Assembly (NCBI RefSeq): GCF_050971785.1
Contig: NZ_JBPCCU010000001.1
Span: forward strand, 186,001 to 250,000
Reading direction: 5' to 3'
Source of the DNA: Actinomadura_E scrupuli
Lineage (GTDB): Bacteria > Actinomycetota > Actinomycetes > Streptosporangiales > Streptosporangiaceae
Length of the DNA: 64,000 nucleotides
Positions within the stretch are counted from its first letter, which is position 1, and the number at the start of each line of letters is the position of its first letter. This document shows positions 16,815 to 24,542 of this stretch, piece after piece. The position numbers were made by a program, and so were the translations under genes. Below the pieces are notes generated by a model. The model was given only the letters and a program-made list of their open reading frames with translations. It searched no databases and was not told where the DNA came from.

Positions 16815-16846
16815 CCGAGGGGCGCTCCATCCGGGGCGCCCCTCGG
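16815..16846 (+). terminator. Probable terminator after rplA
   Basis: A perfect 11-bp stem, CCGAGGGGCGC (16815-16825) with GCGCCCCTCGG (16836-16846), has a 10-base loop. The T-tract is poor (GTTCG), as is common in GC-rich genomes. It ends the rplKA unit. The rest of the gap to 17080 holds no gene that I can see, only leader and promoter sequence for the next gene. Confidence 0.7.
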
Positions 16847-17080
16847 CGTTCGTCCGGGCGTCCCCGCCGGCGCCCGTTCCGGGAGTCGTACCGTCACTGG
16901 GCATCGCATCGCCGCTGCGTACGGCCCCGTAGCGGATACCTGGCGGGGTGTCCGCATTGGGACAGATATTCGCTGGTGTGGCGGTTGATTGTGGATACCA
17001 CTGTTGGTGCGTTGGGCTAAGTTACTGCTTGGTGTCGCCTTGTCGGCTCACACTGTCGGGCGCGACCATGCGGAGGATTC

Positions 17081-17929
17081 GTGAAGCGGCGCACGGACCA
17101 GCTCATCGCCATCGGCAGCGTCGCGGCCGTGGCCATCGTGCCCACCGTCCTGCTCGCCGTCGTCAAGGTCGGCAACATGGACTTCACCGGTGATCCGGGC
17201 GACCCGGCGACGACCGCCGCGGCCGGCCGGGACCCGCAGGGCAGGCGCAGCCCGACGCCGAAGGGCAGGACCGCGAAGCCGAAGGGCGTCACGCCGCAGG
17301 GCCACGGGACGCGGCCGCTGGCGACGTCGATACCGAACCTCCAGAAGCCGCCTCCGGGCCCCACCGGCACCACCTCCTACACCCGGGTGACCGATGTCCA
17401 GGTCAAGCTGGCGAGCGGGGACGCCGACAAGGTCAAGGAGACCACCAAGGTCGTCCTGCTGCCCAAGTTCGCCCTCGACGTCAACGCGGCCGGCACCTCG
17501 CTCCAGGCCGGCGTCGAGACGCCCTCGACGTCGCGCATCAAGGTCAAGGGGAACATCGAGTCCACCTCCACCGACGGTGGCAAGACCTGGCAGCAGCGGC
17601 GGCTGACCGCCCAGGAGCTGGCCCGGTACACCGCGGACTCCGATCCCCGGAAGATCACCTACGTGCTGCGCTCGGTGCCCGGGGTGAGCAAGAAGATCGA
17701 CGCACTGGGCTCCACGCACTACCAGATCAACCTCACGCTGAGCGTGATCCTGCCGTACCTGCCGAAGGACGCGGCCGCTGAGATCACCAAGTACGTCCCG
17801 CCGGAGACCGGGGTGGCGGTGGACCTCTACGCCGACAAGGCCGCCCGGCCGTCCTGGTTCTCCGTCGCCGAGTCGATGCCGGCGGTCGGCTCGGCCAACC
17901 TCGTCATGGTCTTCCGCGACTACAGGTGA
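17081..17929 (+). CDS. Exported or membrane-anchored protein of unknown function
   Basis: This 282-residue protein starts at GTG 17081 behind GGAGG. Residues 1-5 are basic and a hydrophobic segment follows (about 7-28), so it is anchored in the membrane or secreted. Residues 35-100 are Pro/Gly/Lys-rich and look disordered. The rest (about 100-282) is a soluble beta-rich-looking domain with no motif I recognise; phrases include DVQVKLASGDADKVK and DGGKTWQQRRLTAQELARYT. It lies before two lipid-binding-type lipoproteins in the rplA-rplJ gap, suggesting an envelope role. I cannot assign a function. Confidence 0.8.
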   Translation: MKRRTDQLIAIGSVAAVAIVPTVLLAVVKVGNMDFTGDPGDPATTAAAGRDPQGRRSPTPKGRTAKPKGVTPQGHGTRPLATSIPNLQKPPPGPTGTTSYTRVTDVQVKLASGDADKVKETTKVVLLPKFALDVNAAGTSLQAGVETPSTSRIKVKGNIESTSTDGGKTWQQRRLTAQELARYTADSDPRKITYVLRSVPGVSKKIDALGSTHYQINLTLSVILPYLPKDAAAEITKYVPPETGVAVDLYADKAARPSWFSVAESMPAVGSANLVMVFRDYR

Positions 17930-18091
17930 GCGTCGCTCCCGGCGGGTAGGAAGGCTGCGGCAGGGCCCGCCAGGGCCGCGCTGAACGGCCTACGACTGGC
18001 GGCGTACCGGGCCGGAGGCCAGTGGTACCAGCGGGGGATGTGGCCCGAACCGGCTCCGGCCAGACTGATGGTCAGCTGAAAGGAGCCAGCA

Positions 18092-18955
18092 ATGAGTCGC
18101 AGATTGGCCGCCGCGACGGCGGTGGGCACCACCCTCGTCCTCTCCCTCACCGCCTGTCTCGGCGAGTCCGGCGGGAAGAGCGCCGACAGCGGAACCGGAG
18201 GCATCCGGCTCACGGCCGCCGAGGTGCTGCAGAAGACCTCACAGAAGTCCGCGCAGGTCCACTCGTTCGCCGCGGACGTCACCCTCAACGGCAGCGGCAA
18301 GGGAGGCAGCGGGGTCACGCACTTCACCGCCCAGGTCCGGCTGCAGCCCGACGTCGCGCTGACCGGCACGGTCGACAAGCTGTCCGTGGGCGGCTTCACG
18401 CTCAGCAGCAGCGTCCCCGTGCGCTACCTCCGCGGCACGCTGTACGGCAAGGTCCCGCAGCAGTTCGCGACCTTCGTGGGCGGCAAGCAGTGGGCCAAGA
18501 TCGACTTGAACCAGGCCGGCCGGCAGGCCGGAGTCAACCTCGACTCGGTGGTCCAGCACGCCGAGCTGATCGATCCTGGTCAGCAGACCAAGACGTTCAC
18601 GGCCTCCAAGGACGCCCGCAAGGTCGGCGAGGAGACCATCGACGGCACGAAGACCACGCACTACACGGGTGCGATCACGGTCAAGGACGCCCTGGACACC
18701 CTGGACGCGCAGACCCGGGCGAAGCTCCAGCGGGTCTACACCGAGGCGGGCACCCAGAAGATCAACTTCGATGTGTGGGTGGACGGCAAGGACCAGGCCC
18801 GCAAGCTGACGGTCAAGATGGCCACGGCGTCCGGTGAGGCCGGCACGCTGTCCATCGTGTACTCCGGCTTCGGCAAGACCGTCAACGTGACGCCTCCGCC
18901 CGCTGACCAGGTGGGAGACGTCACCGGGTTTCAAGGACTCCTCGGCGGGCACTGA
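18092..18955 (+). CDS. LppX/LprG-type lipoprotein (first of two paralogs)
   Basis: This 287-residue lipoprotein has a signal peptide (MSRRLAAATA, hydrophobic to 20) with lipobox LTAC, so Cys22 should be lipidated and the protein held outside the membrane. The mature part resembles the LppX/LprAFG (DUF1396, LolA-like) fold that carries hydrophobic lipids. Telling phrases are VLQKTSQKSAQVHSFAADVT, DGTKTTHYTGAITVKDAL and INFDVWVDGKDQARKL. The next gene is a paralog of the same length. Likely role: lipid shuttling at the cell surface (inferred from family). Confidence 0.85.
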   Translation: MSRRLAAATAVGTTLVLSLTACLGESGGKSADSGTGGIRLTAAEVLQKTSQKSAQVHSFAADVTLNGSGKGGSGVTHFTAQVRLQPDVALTGTVDKLSVGGFTLSSSVPVRYLRGTLYGKVPQQFATFVGGKQWAKIDLNQAGRQAGVNLDSVVQHAELIDPGQQTKTFTASKDARKVGEETIDGTKTTHYTGAITVKDALDTLDAQTRAKLQRVYTEAGTQKINFDVWVDGKDQARKLTVKMATASGEAGTLSIVYSGFGKTVNVTPPPADQVGDVTGFQGLLGGH

Positions 18956-19038
18956 GCGGGCCATCGTGCGCGGCGGCCGGCGCGGAGGGTGAACCAGATC
19001 AACGGTTCACGCGTCAGACTCCTCGCTGGTCGCCGCCG

Positions 19039-19059
19039 ATCGGGGGCGCAGCCCCCGAT
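19039..19059 (+). repeat. Hairpin between the paralogous lipoprotein genes
   Basis: ATCGGGGGC (19039-19047) and GCCCCCGAT (19051-19059) form a perfect 9-bp stem with loop GCA. It ends 12 bases before the GGAAGGA ribosome site of the second gene. No T-tract follows, so it is more likely an mRNA-stability or attenuation element than a terminator. A weaker inverted repeat (GTGAACC 18989-18995, GGTTCAC 19004-19010) precedes it. Confidence 0.6.
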
Positions 19060-19086
19060 TCGTGCACTATGGAAGGAATCCTGCTC

Positions 19087-19950
19087 ATGATCAATAGATT
19101 CGCCACCGGGACCGCGGCCGCGACCGCGCTGGTGCTCTCCCTCACCGGGTGCTCCGGTGACATCGGCACCAAGGGGGCGGGCGGATCCGGCAATGGGACG
19201 GGCGGGGCCGGTGCCGCGGGCACCGTGTCCGCCGTCCAGGTGCTCGAGCGGAGTTCCCAGCAGAGCGGCAAGGCCGACACCGTGAAGATGGACCTGTCCA
19301 TCGACGCGACGATCGCCCAGCGCCCGACGAAGACGCACATGACCGGCCAGCTCAGGTTCCGGCCCACCCTGGCCGAGTCGCTGACCGTCGACTCCGGCGC
19401 CGGCGGCCAGGTCCAGGTCGTGCTGGTCGACGACGTGTTGTACATGAAGAGCCCGGCCTTCCAGCAGCTCGCCAACGGCAAGCCCTGGGTGAAGCTCTCG
19501 CTGACCGAACTCGGCAGCAAGTCGGGGATCAACTTCGACTCGGTCATCAAGCAGGCCCAGCAGAACAACCCGGCCGACCAGACCAAGCTGCTCACCGCGT
19601 CCAAGGACGTCACCAAGGTGGGGACCGAGACCATCGACGGCGTGCGGACCACGCACTACACCGGCACGGTCAACGTCCAGGAGGGGCTGGGCAAGTTCGA
19701 CGCCAAGACCCGGGATCAGTTCCAGCAGCTCTACCAGAAGCTCGGCACCGACAAGATCGGCTTCGACGTCTGGGTGGACGGTGACTCCCTGACCCGCAAG
19801 ATGATCAACAAGGTCAACACCTCCCAGGGGCAGGTGAACACCACCATGCTCTTCAGCGACTACGGCAAGCCGGTCACGATCACCGCACCGCCCGCCGGTG
19901 AGGTCGGCGTGATGCCGAGCCTCGGCGGCGCGGGTCAGCCCCGCGCCTGA
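19087..19950 (+). CDS. LppX/LprG-type lipoprotein (second paralog)
   Basis: This 287-residue lipoprotein has signal peptide MINRFATGTA and a hydrophobic run ending in lipobox LTGC (Cys22). The ATG at 19087 is preferred over 19069 because GGAAGGA (19071-19077) then sits 9 bases upstream. The mature domain parallels the preceding gene: QVLERSSQQSGKADTVKMD, DGVRTTHYTGTVNVQEGL and IGFDVWVDGDSLTRKM. The pair arose by tandem duplication and has diverged in the lipid-cavity half. A Gly-rich linker (about 30-50) separates the anchor from the domain. It ends at a strong terminator before the rplJ leader. Confidence 0.86.
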   Translation: MINRFATGTAAATALVLSLTGCSGDIGTKGAGGSGNGTGGAGAAGTVSAVQVLERSSQQSGKADTVKMDLSIDATIAQRPTKTHMTGQLRFRPTLAESLTVDSGAGGQVQVVLVDDVLYMKSPAFQQLANGKPWVKLSLTELGSKSGINFDSVIKQAQQNNPADQTKLLTASKDVTKVGTETIDGVRTTHYTGTVNVQEGLGKFDAKTRDQFQQLYQKLGTDKIGFDVWVDGDSLTRKMINKVNTSQGQVNTTMLFSDYGKPVTITAPPAGEVGVMPSLGGAGQPRA

Positions 19951-19966
19951 GCGATCCCTGCCGGTG

Positions 19967-20002
19967 AAACCGCGCTCCGGGGCTACCCCGGGGCGCGGTT
20001 TT
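19967..20002 (+). terminator. Rho-independent terminator after second lipoprotein
   Basis: AAACCGCGC with an inner CCGGGG (19967-19982) pairs across loop CTA with CCCCGG and GCGCGGTTT (19986-20001), followed directly by T. It is a classic stem plus T-run, separating the lipoprotein unit from rplJL. Confidence 0.85.
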
Positions 20003-20034
20003 GCGGTAATGGCCGCGAGCGCGTACTCTGTGGA

Positions 20035-20300
20035 CTGCCGAAGACCGCCGGTCGCCATTCGCGAGGATGGCCGAAGGCTCACGGAAGTGGGCGGCCCGCG
20101 CAGGTGATACGAGAGCCGTTCTCCACGATATGACGATCGTGTTCGACGCCCCGTGCGCCTGCGCCGGGGCGTTTGTCCATTTTCGGGACCTTCATGGCCG
20201 GTGGCTCCACCAATCGGCGGAAGTGCAAGACCACGCACGGGTGCGACGCACCCCATCGGCGTGATCTCGCAGTTTCACCTTTTCAGCCGGAAGGAGGCCC
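20035..20300 (+). promoter_or_regulatory. rplJ (L10) leader with attenuator-like hairpin
   Basis: About 265 bases of non-coding leader precede rplJ. L10 (with L7/L12) is known to bind such leaders and repress rplJL. A terminator-like hairpin, CGCCCCG (20147-20153) with CGGGGCG (20165-20171) followed by TTTGTCCATTTT, sits 130 bases before the start. It could stop transcription unless the upstream RNA refolds. The L10-binding kink-turn itself was not resolved by eye. Confidence 0.6.
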
Positions 20301-20903
20301 ATGGCGAGGGCGGACAAGGCAGCTGCGGTTGCCGAGCTCAAGACCGATTTCGAGAGCTCGAACGGCGCCGTACTGACCGAGTACCGCGGGCTCACGGTGG
20401 CTCAGCTCACGGAGCTGCGCCACAACCTCGGTGCCAATGCGAAGTTCGCCGTGGTGAAGAACACGCTTACCAAGATCGCCGCACGCGATGCCGGGGTCGA
20501 CGAGGGGCTGAGCGAACTGCTCCAGGGCCCGTCGGCGATCGCGTTCGTCAAGGGCGATGTGGTCGAGGCCGCCAAGGGCCTGCGTGACTTCGCCAAGGCC
20601 AACCCGCTCCTGGTGATCAAGGGCGGGGTCATCGACGGCAAGTCGATGAGCTCCACCGAGATCACCAAGCTTGCCGATCTCGAGTCTCGCGAGGTGCTCC
20701 TCGCGAAGCTGGCCGGCGCGATGAAGGCGTCGATGGCCGGTGCGGCCGCGACGTTCAACGCGCTGCCGACTCAGATGGCGCTGCTCGCCGACGCCCTCCG
20801 GGCCAAGCGCGAGGAGTCCGGCGAGACGAGCGAGGCGCCGGCCGCCGCAGCCCCCGAGGCTGCCGCGGACGAGGCACCCGCCGAGGAGCCCCAGGCCACC
20901 TGA
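20301..20903 (+). CDS. rplJ: 50S ribosomal protein L10
   Basis: This 200-residue L10 is the base of the L7/L12 stalk. The N-terminal RNA-binding domain (VAELKTDFESSNGAVLTEYR, NAKFAVVKNTLTKIAA) is complete. The C-terminal helix that docks L7/L12 dimers is followed by an Ala/Glu-rich tail. A strong GGAAGGAGG lies upstream of ATG 20301. rplL follows after 93 bases. Confidence 0.98.
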   Translation: MARADKAAAVAELKTDFESSNGAVLTEYRGLTVAQLTELRHNLGANAKFAVVKNTLTKIAARDAGVDEGLSELLQGPSAIAFVKGDVVEAAKGLRDFAKANPLLVIKGGVIDGKSMSSTEITKLADLESREVLLAKLAGAMKASMAGAAATFNALPTQMALLADALRAKREESGETSEAPAAAAPEAAADEAPAEEPQAT

Positions 20904-20996
20904 GCCCGGGGCTGCACTGAGAGACCCGCAGTTAGTACGACATGGCTTGCGGCCGTTGTGAACGGCCGGGAAACGCGATAGCGGAGGAAACACATC

Positions 20997-21380
20997 ATGG
21001 CGAAGCTCAGCAATGGCGAGCTGCTCGACGTATTCAAGGAGATGACCCTTCTCGAGCTCTCCGAGTTCGTCAAGGAGTTCGAGAGCACCTTCGACGTCAA
21101 GGCCGCCGCGCCTGTGGCCGTCGCCGGCCCGGCGGGCCCGGCCGCGACCGCCGAGGCCGAGCCGGAGCAGGACGAGTTCGACGTCATCCTCGAGGGTGCC
21201 GGCGACAAGAAGATCCAGGTCATCAAGGAGGTGCGCTCGCTCACCAGCCTGGGCCTCAAGGAGGCCAAGGACCTGGTCGACGGTGCGCCCAAGCCCGTCC
21301 TGGAGAAGGTCAACAAGGAAGCGGCCGACAAGGCCAAGGAGGCCCTGGAGAAGGCCGGCGCGACGGTCACCGTCAAGTAA
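20997..21380 (+). CDS. rplL: 50S ribosomal protein L7/L12
   Basis: This 127-residue L7/L12 forms the flexible stalk that recruits translation GTPases. The N-terminal dimerization part (LLDVFKEMTLLELSEFVKEF), Ala/Pro hinge and C-terminal factor-binding domain (KKIQVIKEVRSLTSLGLKEA) are all present. GGAGGAAAC precedes the ATG. It is followed not by rpoB, as in Streptomyces, but by a 430-base gap and the mce operon. Confidence 0.98.
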   Translation: MAKLSNGELLDVFKEMTLLELSEFVKEFESTFDVKAAAPVAVAGPAGPAATAEAEPEQDEFDVILEGAGDKKIQVIKEVRSLTSLGLKEAKDLVDGAPKPVLEKVNKEAADKAKEALEKAGATVTVK

Positions 21381-21810
21381 CCACCGCGCCTGCGCGGGCG
21401 ATGCCGGGGGACGCCTTCCCGGCCCGCCCGCCGCTGCTCCGCGAAGGGGCGGTCACCCGATCTCGGGTGGCCGCCTCTTCGGCGTTCCCGGCCGGTCGCG
21501 GGGCTCGATCGCGGGCCGTGAGCACGGTCGAATCGTGGCCTCGGGGAGGGTGGAAGCGGCGCCGGGACCTTGTCGGTGCCTCTGCTGTAACGCTAGTCTC
21601 ATCTGCGGCTTTAGTAACGATCCGCTTACGACGCGGGGGTTTGGGCCGGGAACCTATGCCCTACCTCTTCCTTTTCTTGGATCTACCGCTACCTTAGTGG
21701 AACTCAGTACTTACTACTGGCCAGTAGTTGCAAGCTAGTGACACTCCGTTACGGCTTGAGTCCCCGTTCGCTGTTCCGGAAACCACCCCCGGCCGGACGA
21801 AAGGTTGCGC
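21381..21810. other. Intergenic control region of the mce operon
   Basis: This 430-base gene-free stretch includes a 21590-21760 part that is richer in A and T than its surroundings. It contains a weak promoter candidate (TTGTCG 21570-21575, TAGTCT 21594-21599, spacing 18), a pyrimidine-rich run near 21661-21690 and the perfect palindrome at 21713-21728. No convincing small gene was seen. Confidence 0.6.
21713..21728. promoter_or_regulatory. Perfect 16-bp palindrome, candidate repressor operator
   Basis: ACTACTGG followed by CCAGTAGT is a perfect palindrome 82 bases before the MceG start. The size and symmetry suit a TetR- or GntR-type dimer. mce operons are often repressed by regulators of those families, but none is encoded next to this operon. 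The GntR gene at 10543 is too far away to assign. Confidence 0.6.
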
Positions 21811-22836
21811 GTGGGCGTTGAGATCAGGGTCGAAGGATTGACGAAAGCCTTCGGACGACAGGTCATCTGGCAAGACGTATCGCTAACCCTTCCCGCCGGA
21901 GAGATCTCCGTTCTGCTGGGGCCGTCGGGCACGGGCAAGTCCGTGTTCCTGAAGACACTCGTCGGACTGCTCAAGCCCGAGCGCGGCCACATCTGGGTCG
22001 GTGACAGGGACCTTCCGTATCTGTCGGAGAACCTGCTGTACGAGACCCGCAAGTTGTTCGGCGTCCTGTTCCAGGACGGTGCGCTCTTCGGCTCCATGAA
22101 CCTGTTCGACAACATCGCCTTTCCCCTTCGCGAGCACACGAAGAAGGGTGAGAGCGAGGTCAAGCGCATCGTCATGGAGAAAATGGAGATGGTCGGCCTT
22201 ATCGGGGCCGAGGGCAAGCTGCCGGGCGAGATCTCCGGCGGTATGCGCAAGCGGGCGGGTCTGGCCCGGGCCCTGGTGCTCGACCCTGAGATCATCCTTT
22301 GCGACGAGCCCGACTCCGGTCTGGACCCGGTGCGCACCGCGTACCTCAACCAGCTGATCGTGGACCTCAACGCGCAGATCGGGGCGACGTTCCTGATCGT
22401 CACCCATGACATCAACACGGCGCGTACCGTCCCCGACAACATCGGCCTGCTGTTCCGCCGTGAACTGATCATGTTCGGGTCGCGGGAGATGCTGTTGTCC
22501 AGCGAGGAGGCCGTCGTCCGGCAGTTCCTCAACGCCCGCAAGGTCGGCCCGATCGGGATGTCGGAGGAGAAGGACATCTCCGAGCTCGAGGCCGAGGCCA
22601 AGCTGGGCCACGACCCCGGCGGGCTGCCCCCCATCCCGCCGCAGCTGATGCCGAGCGACGGACGGGTCCGTCCCGCCCAGCATCCGCCCGGCGCCTGGCT
22701 GCGCCAGCAGGGCATCCAGGCGCCCCCCGGCTCGTTCATCGACGACGTCGGACGCAACTGGATCGACGAGTGGCCGCGCTATGTGGCTTCGGCGGCTCCC
22801 GTCGCCGGCGGCCCACCGCCTGGAGGCCCACGCTAA
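21811..22836 (+). CDS. mceG: Mce lipid importer ATPase (MceG/Mkl-type)
   Basis: This 341-residue ABC ATPase should power lipid uptake by the Mce complex. It has Walker A GPSGTGKS (37-44), signature ISGGMRKRAG (141-150), Walker B IILCDEP (161-167) and switch His199. A C-terminal extension of about 100 residues is typical of MceG/Mkl and absent from most ABC ATPases. GTG 21811 is chosen because GAAAGG lies six bases upstream; TTG 21805 would leave no spacing. The stop overlaps the first permease start (TAATG). In M. tuberculosis the orphan mkl lies in this same rplL-rpoB interval. Confidence 0.93.
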   Translation: MGVEIRVEGLTKAFGRQVIWQDVSLTLPAGEISVLLGPSGTGKSVFLKTLVGLLKPERGHIWVGDRDLPYLSENLLYETRKLFGVLFQDGALFGSMNLFDNIAFPLREHTKKGESEVKRIVMEKMEMVGLIGAEGKLPGEISGGMRKRAGLARALVLDPEIILCDEPDSGLDPVRTAYLNQLIVDLNAQIGATFLIVTHDINTARTVPDNIGLLFRRELIMFGSREMLLSSEEAVVRQFLNARKVGPIGMSEEKDISELEAEAKLGHDPGGLPPIPPQLMPSDGRVRPAQHPPGAWLRQQGIQAPPGSFIDDVGRNWIDEWPRYVASAAPVAGGPPPGGPR

Positions 22837-23687
22837 TGACCACCCCCACAAGGCGCGAGGGGGGGAAGATCAAGGCGAGGAACGGCGGGGCGGGGCAGCG
22901 GCTTCGTCCCGTCGGTGACGGTTTCGTGAACCTCACCGTGAAGGAGCCCGGTCGCTTCTTCGCGCTCTGCCTTGACACCTTCCGCGCGATGTTCAAGTTC
23001 CCGTTCCAGTGGCGGGAGTTCATCCAGCAGGCCTGGTTCATCGTCGGGGTGACCGTGGTCCCCACGGCGCTCGTGGCGATCCCGTTCGGCGCGATCCTCT
23101 CGCTGCAGGTCGGGAACCTCATCCGCCAGCTGGGTGCGCAGTCGTTCACCGGTGCGACCGCGGTGGTCGCGATCGTCCGTGAGGCGAGCCCCATCGTGAC
23201 CGCGCTGCTGATCGCCGGTGCGGCCGGTTCGGCCATGTGCGCCGACCTCGGCGCACGGAAGATCCGGGAAGAGATCGACGCGATGGAGGTGCTGGGGATC
23301 AATCCCCTGCACCGCCTCGTGGTGCCCCGCATGCTGGCCTGTGCCTTCGTCGCCCTGTTCCTCAACGGCCTGGTCTCGGTCGTGGGCATCGCCGGCGGCT
23401 ACATCTTCAACGTCGTGCTGCAGGGCGGCACGCCCGGTTCGTACCTCTCCTCGTTCAGCGCGGTGGCGCAGCTTCCCGACCTCTACCAGGCCGAGATCAA
23501 GGCGTTCGTCTTCGGCATCACCGCCGGGCTGGTGGCCGCCTACAAGGGCCTCAACGCCAAGGGCGGGCCGAAGGGCGTGGGCGACGCGGTGAACCAGACC
23601 GTGGTCATCACCTTCATGCTGCTCTTCCTGGAGAACTTCCTGATCAGCGCGCTGTACTTCCAGTTCGTTCCGCAGAAGGGGATGTGA
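22836..23687 (+). CDS. yrbEA: YrbE/MlaE-type Mce permease A
   Basis: This 283-residue integral membrane protein of the MlaE family is one half of the permease pair. The family motif (EASPIVTALLIAGAAGSAMC, LGARKIREEIDAMEVLGINP) is present, with about five membrane helices. Together with YrbEB and MceG it forms the transporter to which the six Mce proteins deliver lipids. The ATG at 22836 overlaps the MceG stop by one base; a longer frame from 22770 runs inside mceG and is rejected. Confidence 0.94.
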   Translation: MTTPTRREGGKIKARNGGAGQRLRPVGDGFVNLTVKEPGRFFALCLDTFRAMFKFPFQWREFIQQAWFIVGVTVVPTALVAIPFGAILSLQVGNLIRQLGAQSFTGATAVVAIVREASPIVTALLIAGAAGSAMCADLGARKIREEIDAMEVLGINPLHRLVVPRMLACAFVALFLNGLVSVVGIAGGYIFNVVLQGGTPGSYLSSFSAVAQLPDLYQAEIKAFVFGITAGLVAAYKGLNAKGGPKGVGDAVNQTVVITFMLLFLENFLISALYFQFVPQKGM

Positions 23688-24535
23688 TGGCTGAGCGCCG
23701 GGGCGTCACCAAGGTGGCGAACAGGGTGGTCGGCCGCCCGGTGGAGGTGCTGGACGACCTCGGTCACCAGCTCGCGTTCTACGCGCGCACCTTCGCCTGG
23801 ACCTTCCGCGTGCTACGCCGGTACCGCACCGAGGTGCTGCGGCTGCTCGCCGAGGTCAGCCTGGGTACGGGCGGCCTGGCGGTGATCGGCGGCAGCGTCG
23901 CGATCGTCGGCTTCATGACCTTCTTCACCGGCACCGAGGTCGGCCTGCAGGGCTACAACGCCCTCAACCAGATCGGCACCGCGGCGTTCACCGGGTTCGT
24001 GTCGTCGTACTTCAACACCCGGGAGCTCGCTCCCGTCATCTCGGCGCTGGCGCTGTCGGCGACCGTGGGCTGTGGTTTCACCGCCCAGCTCGGTGCCATG
24101 CGCATCTCCGACGAGATCGACGCGCTCGAGGTGATGGCGGTCCCGTCGCTGCCCTTCCTGGTGACCACCCGGATGGTGGCCGGCCTGCTGGCGGTCATCC
24201 CGCTGTACGTCATCGGACTGCTCGCGTCCTACTTCGCGACCCGGCTGATGGTGACGATCTTCTTCGAGCAGTCGACCGGCACCTACGACCACTACTTCAA
24301 CCTGTTCCTGCCACCGACCGACATCCTCTGGTCGTTCGGCAAGGTGCTGGTCTTCGCCACCCTGGTCATGCTGATCCACTGCTACTACGGCTACAACGCG
24401 AGCGGCGGCCCCGCGGGCGTCGGTGTCGCGGTCGGCCGGGCCGTACGGACCAGCATCGTGGTCATCAACATCACCGACCTGCTGCTCGGGATGGCCATCT
24501 GGGGCGCCTCGACCACTGTCCGGATTGCGGGGTGA
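23687..24535 (+). CDS. yrbEB: YrbE/MlaE-type Mce permease B
   Basis: This 282-residue second permease of the pair has the same signature, with RELAPVISALALSATVGCGF and LGAMRISDEIDALEVMAVPS. It probably pairs with YrbEA in the membrane. The start overlaps the previous stop (TGATG). mceA begins 7 bases after its stop. Five to six hydrophobic helices are visible. Confidence 0.94.
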   Translation: MAERRGVTKVANRVVGRPVEVLDDLGHQLAFYARTFAWTFRVLRRYRTEVLRLLAEVSLGTGGLAVIGGSVAIVGFMTFFTGTEVGLQGYNALNQIGTAAFTGFVSSYFNTRELAPVISALALSATVGCGFTAQLGAMRISDEIDALEVMAVPSLPFLVTTRMVAGLLAVIPLYVIGLLASYFATRLMVTIFFEQSTGTYDHYFNLFLPPTDILWSFGKVLVFATLVMLIHCYYGYNASGGPAGVGVAVGRAVRTSIVVINITDLLLGMAIWGASTTVRIAG

Positions 24536-24542
24536 CCTCACG

